From Nitrospinaceae bacterium (GTDB taxonomy: Bacteria > Nitrospinota > Nitrospinia > Nitrospinales > Nitrospinaceae), in assembly GCA_029261615.1 (NCBI GenBank), contig JAJDAX010000223.1:1-5414 (forward strand): a stretch of DNA of 5,414 nucleotides, written 5' to 3'. The notes under the pieces were generated by a model. The model had not been told where the DNA came from, searched no databases, and saw only the letters and a program-made list of their open reading frames with translations. The position numbers and the translations under genes were made by a program. Position 1 is the stretch's first letter, and the number at the start of each line of letters is the position of its first letter. Shown here piece after piece: positions 1 to 4,759 of the stretch.

Positions 1-309
1 TTATCCCTTCACCATTTTGAGCGCGACCATGCGATTAAAATGATGAGAGAGTTTTCCAGGCTCAGCCGGATGGGGTTCATCATTAACGACCTGCATCGCA
101 GTCGAGTTGCCCATGCGGCAATCTGGGTGTTGACCCGGCTATTCACCAAAAGCCGCCTGACGCGGTACGATGCTCCGGTTTCAGTATTCAATGCGTTTAC
201 ACCGGATGAAATGGATGCCATGGCCCGTGAAGCCGGTTTAAAACATCATAAGGTTTATCGGCACTTTCCTTACCGGCTGGCACTGGTTGAAAACAAGTCC
301 GCCGCCTGA
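1..309 (+). CDS. Class I SAM-dependent methyltransferase, C-terminal part (5' end outside window)
   Basis: The frame is open from base 1 to the TGA at 307-309, giving 102 residues of a longer protein. It starts inside the Rossmann core: the opening LSLHHF resembles the strand-4 segment of class I methyltransferases, followed by a helix (RDHAIKMMREFSRL) and the next strand (GFIINDLHRS). The rest (hydrophobic helix AAIWVLTRLF, then TRYDAPVSVFNAFTPDEM and a closing HFPYRLALV) matches the pattern of methyltransferases found beside type III polyketide synthases and flavoproteins. The SAM-binding glycine-rich loop must lie to the left and cannot be inspected. The gene is followed after 25 bases by an FAD oxidoreductase on the same strand, so the two are probably co-transcribed. 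The family is recalled by pattern; the substrate, perhaps an aromatic polyketide or phenolic lipid, is inference. Confidence 0.82.
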   Translation, partial: LSLHHFERDHAIKMMREFSRLSRMGFIINDLHRSRVAHAAIWVLTRLFTKSRLTRYDAPVSVFNAFTPDEMDAMAREAGLKHHKVYRHFPYRLALVENKSAA

Positions 310-334
310 ACAATTCCCCTGTTAAACTACAATT

Positions 335-1636
335 ATGAATTCACCTGATGTCATTGTCATTGGGGGTGGACCCGCCGGGTGTGCCTCCGCGATTTTTCTG
401 GCTCAGGCGGGAAAGCACGTGGTTCTGTTTGATCGGGCCCGGTTCCCCCGTGATAAAGTCTGCGGCGAATTTATCAGCCCAGCGGCAGACGATCTCCTGT
501 CTGAATTGAACGTATTGAAAGAAATTGAATCCTGTTCCCCATTGCGGCTGGGTGGCGTGGCGGTTTCTGCCTACGGTGGGGAGGAAGTGTTATGCCCTTA
601 CCCTGACCGTCCCGGCTCCCACGACCCTGTCACCAGTTTGTCTTTTGAGCGTTTCCAGTTGGATCAGTTATTGATAGACCGTGCGAAGGCCGCGGGTGTT
701 GAGGTTAGGGAAGGGCATCATGTGTCTGATCTTATTGTTGATGAGGGACAGGTCGTCGGAGTAAAAGTGCGCGATCCGGAAAAAATTGATTTCGAGATCA
801 GGGCACCGCTGGTTATCGATGCGGGAGGAAGAAACGCAATTTCCCTGCGCAAGTTTGATCTCCGCAAAAATGAAGCAGGAGTTAAGAAAATTGCTTTGGC
901 GGCGCATTGGGAAGAGGCGACCTTTGCCGAAGCGTTTTGTTATATGCATATCAGCCGACCGGGATACACGGGTATGTCTCCAACGAAGGGAGGCGGTGCC
1001 AATGTGGTGTTGGTTGTGGATCATTCTGCAATAAAGAGAAAAGATCTGGATACGGCTTACCGGGAAATATTAATGTCAAATCCCAGGAGGCGACCGTTTC
1101 TGGAAAATGCCCGACCTGCGGAGAAAGTGCGGACGATTGATTCCCTGGCATTTGATGTAGAACCGTTACCTGTTGGTGGGTTGATGCTGGTTGGCGATGC
1201 GATGGGTTTTATCGATCCCTTTACCGGGGAGGGCATATACCTGGCGTTGAGATCGGCCCGCCTTGCGGGGGACTGCGCGTTGAAAGCGTTCACTTCAGGA
1301 AACTTTTCCCGGCAAATCCTGGCCGAATACGAAGGCATCCGCCACTATGAGTTTAATAAAAAATTTATTTTGTGCAGGGCATTACAATTTTTGATTGCAA
1401 ACCGGTACCTTTGTAAAAACACGGTATCTCTTCTTGCTAAACGTCCGGATCTTGCGGGCTCTCTTGTGGGAGTGATCGGAGATTATCTACCTCCGGGGAA
1501 AGTGGTGTCTGCAAAATTTATAATTAAACTGGTTATGGGGTTTATTGGGGCGGGTAAAACGGAGAGGGAAAGTATCAAACCAAAAGAAACGCCGGAGATT
1601 GAAAAATCTCCGGCGTTCACAGACAGTCAAATATAA
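335..1636 (+). CDS. FAD-dependent oxidoreductase, geranylgeranyl reductase family
   Basis: This 433-residue protein has the features of group A flavoprotein monooxygenases and geranylgeranyl reductases. An N-terminal Rossmann motif, VIVIGGGPAGCASA (about 6-19), binds the ADP part of FAD. FPRDKVCGEFISP (37-49) is the family's PR-K-CGE signature. VIDAGGR (160-166) is the mid-chain strand motif, and GDAMGFIDPFTGEGI (287-301) contacts the FAD ribityl and pyrophosphate. Residues 340-433 form a helical C-terminal region ending in a charged, probably flexible tail. The ATG at 335 fits because the Rossmann strand begins at residue 5 and an in-frame stop lies at 323-325. No Shine-Dalgarno site is visible, so translation may depend on the upstream gene. 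Pairing with a methyltransferase suggests hydroxylation or reduction of a polyketide or isoprenoid lipid; the exact reaction is inferred. The last codons overlap a terminator-like hairpin serving the opposite strand. Confidence 0.92.
   Translation: MNSPDVIVIGGGPAGCASAIFLAQAGKHVVLFDRARFPRDKVCGEFISPAADDLLSELNVLKEIESCSPLRLGGVAVSAYGGEEVLCPYPDRPGSHDPVTSLSFERFQLDQLLIDRAKAAGVEVREGHHVSDLIVDEGQVVGVKVRDPEKIDFEIRAPLVIDAGGRNAISLRKFDLRKNEAGVKKIALAAHWEEATFAEAFCYMHISRPGYTGMSPTKGGGANVVLVVDHSAIKRKDLDTAYREILMSNPRRRPFLENARPAEKVRTIDSLAFDVEPLPVGGLMLVGDAMGFIDPFTGEGIYLALRSARLAGDCALKAFTSGNFSRQILAEYEGIRHYEFNKKFILCRALQFLIANRYLCKNTVSLLAKRPDLAGSLVGVIGDYLPPGKVVSAKFIIKLVMGFIGAGKTERESIKPKETPEIEKSPAFTDSQI
1588..1617 (-). 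terminator. Intrinsic terminator for the tsaB/DUF465 side, inside the opposing gene
   Basis: A perfect 13-bp inverted repeat, AACGCCGGAGATT and AATCTCCGGCGTT, surrounds a 4-base loop (GAAA on plus, TTTC on minus). Read on the minus strand the stem ends in GTT and runs into TCTTTTGG, a usable U-rich tail. Read on the plus strand it is followed by CACAGACAG, which has no T run. It therefore works best as the terminator of the minus-strand genes, about 63 bases past the DUF465 stop. It lies within the final codons of the oxidoreductase gene. Confidence 0.7.
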
Positions 1637-1680
1637 TCAGAATATTTATTTAGATCCAGTATGAGGTGCAGGTGTTGTCC

Positions 1681-1908
1681 TTAATGCAGATTATTTTGAT
1701 ACTGGTTTAGGATTTCCCCCAACCGATCTTTGGCTTTCAACTTTTGTTTTTGAATTGTTTTCTTTTCCAATTCCTGTTCGGGGGAGAGAAACTTCATCCC
1801 ATTCAATTCTTCCACCCTGTTTTTCAGTTTGGTGTGTTCATCGTAAAGCACTTTGAACTCATGGTTCTCGCCTCTGATTTTTTCAAGTAGTCCAAGTTCG
1901 ATTTCCAT
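1681..1908 (-). CDS. DUF465 (YdcH-like) small coiled-coil protein
   Basis: This is a 75-residue, highly charged, almost wholly helical protein. It shows the DUF465/YdcH pattern: an N-terminal helix with FKVLYDEHTKLKNRVEEL, a short break with LSPEQELE, and a second helix rich in lysine (KKTIQKQKLKAKDRLGEIL) that matches the family's conserved LKK-KL-LKD segment. The length is typical. The start is the ATG at 1906-1908, because a strong AAGGAG (1915-1920 on the plus strand) lies 6 bases upstream. A TTG five codons earlier would put the ribosome site inside the gene. The family is widespread but its function is not well defined; an antiparallel helical hairpin is likely. It lies 130 bases downstream of tsaB on the same strand and probably shares its transcript, ending at the hairpin at 1588-1617. 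Confidence 0.85.
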   Translation of the reverse strand: MEIELGLLEKIRGENHEFKVLYDEHTKLKNRVEELNGMKFLSPEQELEKKTIQKQKLKAKDRLGEILNQYQNNLH

Positions 1909-2038
1909 CCGGTTCTCCTTCAATATAAAAACATTAACGCTGGTTTGGTCTCCAGGGAGATTGCATTCTTATGATCCTTCCCCAGTATTTTTTCTGATAT
2001 AAGCCTGTTAAGTTGCCGCGTAAGTGCCGGCATGGCTT
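1909..2038. other. Intergenic spacer between tsaB and the DUF465 gene
   Basis: The 130-base gap holds no hairpin with a T run and no convincing promoter on the minus strand, so read-through from tsaB is the simplest view. It contains a 37-codon open frame on the minus strand (2033 down to 1920) that starts 5 bases after the tsaB stop. Its TGA overlaps the first base of the AAGGAG of the DUF465 gene. It has no good ribosome site and is not recognised, so it is not called as a gene. Confidence 0.5.
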
Positions 2039-2728
2039 TTATGGGTTTCCTTTGAAATTTACCTCGGCCTCAGGTTTTCTTAAGTATTGGAGATTTAATT
2101 TTTCAAGGTCAAAACTGGATTGTGCTTTAAAGTTTTGAAAACCGATCCGTCCTGCGGCAGCAGCCACCGTTGAGGCAAAGGGTGGGCTCGTGAGTTGAAA
2201 CCGGTCTTTTAGGTGTTCGATAAAAAAGTCCTGGTAGCGTTCAGCCCCAGTTCCAATGAATTCTGTTGGTTGGTTTATTCGTTTCAACACTTCATTTGGG
2301 CTTAAGACTTCTTCCGAGCCCAAAGGAGTGAGCCCGTCCTCTGAATTTTGAAAGAGGGCATAATACACTTCTCCTTTACGTGCGTCCAGTATAGAACAGA
2401 CTCGGCTGGTTTTGTTCGCCGAAATTTGAGCCCAAGCCTTCAGCGAGGAGACCCCGATAGCTGGTTTTTCCGTAGCGAGGACAAACCCCTTAACCAGACT
2501 GAGCCCGACTCGCAAGCCTGTAAATGAACCGGGCCCTATGGTTAAAACATAGCCCGAAATATCTTTTAACGTAGTTCCTGATTTGGAAAGAACCTGGTCC
2601 ACCATAGTTAATAGTGGGTTGGGAGCAGGAGGGGAGTGTTCCTTGAATTGTTCGAATAGAGTGTGGTGTTGGTCGAGTAGAGCGACACTCAGCAGAGGAG
2701 TGGAACTGTCAATCGACAATAATTTCAT
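2039..2728 (-). CDS. tsaB: tRNA N6-threonylcarbamoyladenosine (t6A37) biosynthesis protein TsaB
   Basis: TsaB (YeaZ) is a cytoplasmic ASKHA-fold protein. In bacteria it pairs with TsaD and TsaE to transfer threonylcarbamoyl onto A37 of ANN-reading tRNAs. This 229-residue protein is of normal family length. It opens with MKLLSIDSST, the IDTS-type motif. It carries GPGSFTGLRVG (65-75), the family signature, then SSLKAWA (94-100), DARKGEVYYALF (115-126) and a closing YLRKPEAE (215-222). The HSE-type motif after strand 3 appears as HSPPAPNPLL (31-40), so the usual glutamate is replaced and a proline-rich stretch follows. The ATG at 2726-2728 has a GGAG about 7 bases upstream. A well-formed promoter lies at 2816-2844, giving a leader of about 80 bases. 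Neither tsaD nor rimI, common neighbours, lies in the window; a DUF465 gene follows instead. Confidence 0.96.
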   Translation of the reverse strand: MKLLSIDSSTPLLSVALLDQHHTLFEQFKEHSPPAPNPLLTMVDQVLSKSGTTLKDISGYVLTIGPGSFTGLRVGLSLVKGFVLATEKPAIGVSSLKAWAQISANKTSRVCSILDARKGEVYYALFQNSEDGLTPLGSEEVLSPNEVLKRINQPTEFIGTGAERYQDFFIEHLKDRFQLTSPPFASTVAAAAGRIGFQNFKAQSSFDLEKLNLQYLRKPEAEVNFKGNP

Positions 2729-2815
2729 GCCGCAGCTCCGTGCCGTATTTAGAAAATCTCAGGGACAAAGTCATAGGCGCCCTAAAGAGAAGAAGTGTTG
2801 ATTTTTCCTTTAATA

Positions 2816-2844
2816 AAAATAGGGTATTGGTTGGCAAATGTCAA
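2816..2844 (-). promoter_or_regulatory. sigma70-type promoter for tsaB
   Basis: On the minus strand TTGACA (complement of 2839-2844) is followed by 17 bases and TATTTT (complement of 2816-2821). The -35 box is consensus and the -10 box differs at two positions. Transcription should start near 2809 and leave a leader of about 80 bases. The leader has only a weak possible stem, TTAGGG against CCCTGA. Confidence 0.72.
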
Positions 2845-2915
2845 ACGAATGAAAGGCTTGTAGGAAGCAGCCGGACATCATCTTGTTACTTATTGATTTT
2901 ATTAAACTTATTTGC

Positions 2916-2944
2916 TTGACAAATTACCGATTCGGGATTATTTT
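2916..2944 (+). promoter_or_regulatory. sigma70-type promoter for the 69-residue protein gene
   Basis: TTGACA at 2916-2921, a 17-base spacer and TATTTT at 2939-2944 form a strong housekeeping-type promoter. The 30 bases upstream are AT-rich and may act as an UP element. The start site should fall near 2951, about 115 bases before the ATG at 3066. Confidence 0.75.
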
Positions 2945-2960
2945 TACTGTGCGTGAAATG

Positions 2961-2989
2961 GTAATTAAACTCTAAGAGTTTGAAATTAC
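2961..2989 (+). repeat. Extended inverted repeat at the start of the leader
   Basis: The arms are GTAATTAAACTCT (2961-2973) and AGAGTTT + AATTAC (2975-2981 and 2984-2989), around a single central A, with GA at 2982-2983 bulged out. All 13 pairs are Watson-Crick. The element begins about 10 bases after the expected transcription start. It could be a repressor operator or a 5'-end hairpin in the RNA. No T run follows, so it is not an intrinsic terminator. Confidence 0.65.
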
Positions 2990-3055
2990 TGGCTGTACAG
3001 GATGCGAACGGATTTTTGGTAAATCTTGAATCCCCGCCGACCCAAATAGGGGATA

Positions 3056-3061
3056 AGGAGG
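3056..3061 (+). promoter_or_regulatory. Strong Shine-Dalgarno site of the 69-residue protein gene
   Basis: AGGAGG lies at 3056-3061, within ATAAGGAGG at 3053-3061, four bases (CCGC) before the ATG at 3066. It is the best ribosome site in the window and fixes the start of the small gene. A possible stem, ATCCCC (3030-3035) with GGGGAT (3049-3054), ends immediately before it. Confidence 0.8.
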
Positions 3062-3065
3062 CCGC

Positions 3066-3275
3066 ATGTTCTATGAAGTCAGGGTTTTGGGCAAAACTGG
3101 TGATATTAAAAAAGTAATTTCTTCAAAAAAACTGAGTAAAAGTTTTTGGGATAAGCATACCCAACCTCAGGAGTTTTCAGGGAAGCAAAACTATGAGGAA
3201 GCAGAACCTGAACCTGAGTGGAAACCAGAGGTTTCCAGTGGGAAAGTGGAATTATTAAATGAAGTTTACGAGTAA
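3066..3275 (+). CDS. Small charged protein of unknown function (69 residues)
   Basis: I do not recognise a family. The N-terminal part (1-30) is basic and looks like a strand followed by a turn and helix: FYEVRVLGKTGDIKKVISS, then KKLSKSFWDK. The C-terminal part (about 42-69) is acidic and rich in Glu and Pro (NYEEAEPEPEWKPEV), ending in VELLNEVYE. There is no signal peptide, membrane segment, cysteine or metal motif, so a soluble cytoplasmic protein is likely. Evidence that it is real is mostly context: a consensus-like promoter 120 bases upstream, a very strong ribosome site four bases from the ATG, and a strong intrinsic terminator starting 18 bases after the TAA. It therefore looks like a separate single-gene transcript, possibly well expressed. 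The split charge pattern would suit a protein or nucleic acid binding partner, but that is only inference. Confidence 0.78.
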   Translation: MFYEVRVLGKTGDIKKVISSKKLSKSFWDKHTQPQEFSGKQNYEEAEPEPEWKPEVSSGKVELLNEVYE

Positions 3276-3293
3276 CTGATAATTATTTTTTTT

Positions 3294-3325
3294 GCCGGTT
3301 CCCTTTTGGGGACCGGCTTTTTTTT
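3294..3325 (+). terminator. Strong intrinsic terminator of the 69-residue protein gene
   Basis: GCCGGTTCCC (3294-3303) pairs with GGGGACCGGC (3308-3317) over ten positions with one G-T wobble, around a TTTT loop, and is followed by eight T (3318-3325). Eight T also precede the stem (3286-3293); on the minus strand these give A rather than T, so the element acts on the plus strand only. Confidence 0.92.
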
Positions 3326-3443
3326 ATTGTTTTAGGAAGTGAGCCGTATTACTTCCTTAATTTATTGTAGAATGACAGGCTAATTTGTTGCGGTCGTTAT
3401 TTGTCCTATACAAAGTTTTATTGACTGCACTTTCAGGCGTTTT

Positions 3444-3464
3444 TGTTTCGATAGAATTGAAACA
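3444..3464. promoter_or_regulatory. Palindrome upstream of rnd, possible operator
   Basis: TGTTTCGAT (3444-3452) and ATTGAAACA (3456-3464) form a 21-bp inverted repeat with a 3-base centre and one mismatch per arm. It includes TAGAAT (3452-3457), which resembles a -10 box, but no -35 box lies at the right distance. A TTGACT at 3421-3426 is 25 bases away. It lies about 80 bases before the rnd start. A regulator binding site is possible but unproven. Confidence 0.35.
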
Positions 3465-3544
3465 TGGAAATGACGTGTTCAATAATGATCCACCTATCTG
3501 CCCGCCATTGATCGAGGGTTAGAAGCATTATTTAAAGGACGGTT

Positions 3545-4726
3545 ATGTATATCACCACCCCGGAGCAACTTGTTGAGTTTTGCGAAAAGCTGGGCCAGCC
3601 AGAGATGCTGGCAATTGATACGGAGTTTGTCCGGGAAAAAACCTATTACCACAGGTTGGGGCTTGTCCAGGTAGGTTGCAATGGTCATTTTGCGGCGATT
3701 GATCCGATTTCGATTCCTGATTTAAAACCGTTGCTCAATCTTATTGCCAACCCGGATATCCTCAAAGTTTTCCATGCAGGCAAACAAGATCTTGAAATTC
3801 TATACAATCTGCTCGGCGAGGCAGTTTTTCCTGTTTTTGACACCCAGATTGCCGCGTCTCTTCTGGGTTGGGGAGGGCAGATATCTTTTGCCAAAATAGT
3901 GAAACGGGCAATGGGAAAAACTATTCATAAAACAGAAACCTATTCAGACTGGTGCCGGCGTCCCTTGAGCAAAAGCCAGATTGATTATGCTATCGACGAT
4001 GTACGATATCTGGTTCCCACTTACGAATACCTTATAAAGTCACTTACCAAAATGGGGCGACTGGAATGGCTGGAGGAAGAGTTCAAGCCATTGATGGATC
4101 CGAAAAACTTTACACCGGCTGAACCTGCACGGCAGTTTATGAGAATTAAAAATTTCCGAACTCTCAAACCACGTAATCTTGCTGTCCTGTGTGAACTTGC
4201 GGCCTGGAGGGAGCATGAGGCTATGCGCCGGGATTGCCTGGCAAAATTCATCATCAGGGATGAACCTCTTCTTGAAATGGCAAGAAAAATCCCAAAAGAA
4301 GTTAAAGACTTGGAAATGATCCGTGGTGTCCACGGAAAAGAAATTAAAAACAGCGGAAATAAAATATTAAAAGCAATTGAGCGCGGGCTTGAAATGCCAG
4401 AGGAAAACATCCCTCAAATTCCTGAGTCAAACAGTTATTCTACCAGGCGAGGTGTCGAGGAACTGTTGGTGGCCTATGTCCAGGTGAGGTCGGAGGATTT
4501 GAAAATCGAACCGCACGTTCTGGCCGACCGGAAACAAATCCATGATTTTGTCAAACGTCATGAACTCAAAGAGGACCTTGAGGGGCATTCGCTCCTGACA
4601 GGCTGGAGACAATCGCTGATTGGCGCCGAGTTGCATGACATGCTGACAGGGAAGGCAGGACTTTCTATCAATGGTCAGGGGCGGGTTGTGCTTGTCTATG
4701 GAGGAACAGAAGCTTCTTCAGGCTGA
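3545..4726 (+). CDS. rnd: Ribonuclease D
   Basis: RNase D is a cytoplasmic 3'-5' exoribonuclease that trims tRNA precursors and other stable RNAs with two metal ions. The 393-residue protein has the full family layout. The DEDDy exonuclease domain (about 1-175) has Exo I IDTEF (D25, E27), Exo II HAGKQDLEIL (D82) and Exo III YAIDDVRYL (Y148, D152), so all expected catalytic residues are present. An HRDC domain (about 212-284) includes LAAWREHEAMRRDCL and MIRGVHGKEI. A second helical domain (about 300-372) ends with the conserved GWR and LLTG-type segment (LLTGWRQSLIGAELHDMLTG). The ATG at 3545 is fixed by AAAGGA about 5 bases upstream and an in-frame TAA at 3533-3535. The gene stands alone, converging with the TPR gene across 33 bases. 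No clear promoter is seen; the upstream terminator implies it has its own. Confidence 0.96.
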   Translation: MYITTPEQLVEFCEKLGQPEMLAIDTEFVREKTYYHRLGLVQVGCNGHFAAIDPISIPDLKPLLNLIANPDILKVFHAGKQDLEILYNLLGEAVFPVFDTQIAASLLGWGGQISFAKIVKRAMGKTIHKTETYSDWCRRPLSKSQIDYAIDDVRYLVPTYEYLIKSLTKMGRLEWLEEEFKPLMDPKNFTPAEPARQFMRIKNFRTLKPRNLAVLCELAAWREHEAMRRDCLAKFIIRDEPLLEMARKIPKEVKDLEMIRGVHGKEIKNSGNKILKAIERGLEMPEENIPQIPESNSYSTRRGVEELLVAYVQVRSEDLKIEPHVLADRKQIHDFVKRHELKEDLEGHSLLTGWRQSLIGAELHDMLTGKAGLSINGQGRVVLVYGGTEASSG

Positions 4727-4759
4727 GTAAATACCTGCTTCCATCTGGATTCCTAAAGG
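4727..4759. other. Short convergent gap between rnd and the TPR gene
   Basis: Only 33 bases separate the two stop codons. I found no stem-loop with a T run in the gap or in the last codons of either gene, so termination may be Rho-dependent or occur by overlapping transcripts. Confidence 0.5.

Larger units (their letters stand above)
2729..3065. other. Divergent intergenic region between tsaB and the small-protein gene
   Basis: This 337-base gene-free interval contains two back-to-back promoters, described separately, whose -35 boxes are 71 bases apart. The space between them becomes AT-rich toward the rightward promoter (about 2886-2914), like an UP element. To the right lies a leader of about 115 bases with an extended inverted repeat (2961-2989), an 8-bp palindrome CTGTACAG (2993-3000) and a possible stem just before the ribosome site. 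I saw no coding frame with a credible ribosome site, and no tRNA or known riboswitch pattern. Confidence 0.7.

Noticed and set aside
668..1024. 118-codon open frame on the minus strand inside the oxidoreductase gene
   Set aside because: It lies wholly antisense to a gene with clear flavoprotein motifs, and its protein shows no recognisable domain.
1909..1923. TTG start for the DUF465 protein, adding five residues
   Set aside because: The AAGGAG ribosome site would lie within the added codons, 6 bases before the ATG at 1906-1908, so the ATG is the real start.
2951..3065. Known riboswitch in the leader of the 69-residue protein gene
   Set aside because: I could not match the conserved cores of c-di-GMP, SAM, cobalamin, fluoride or preQ1 classes; only generic stems are visible.
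3334..3357. AGGAAGT / ACTTCCT stem as a second terminator after the small gene
   Set aside because: The stem is only 7 bp with a 10-base loop, is AT-rich, and has no proper T run; the hairpin at 3294-3317 is sufficient.
3421..3457. TTGACT with TAGAAT as an rnd promoter
   Set aside because: The spacer is 25 bases, too long for a sigma70 promoter; nearer combinations match poorly.
3481..3532. AATAATG and CATTATT inverted repeat before rnd
   Set aside because: Seven AT-rich bases 38 bases apart are expected by chance.
4021..4410. 129-codon open frame on the minus strand inside rnd
   Set aside because: It is antisense to the HRDC region of RNase D, and its Ser/Arg-rich composition is typical of a complementary-strand frame.
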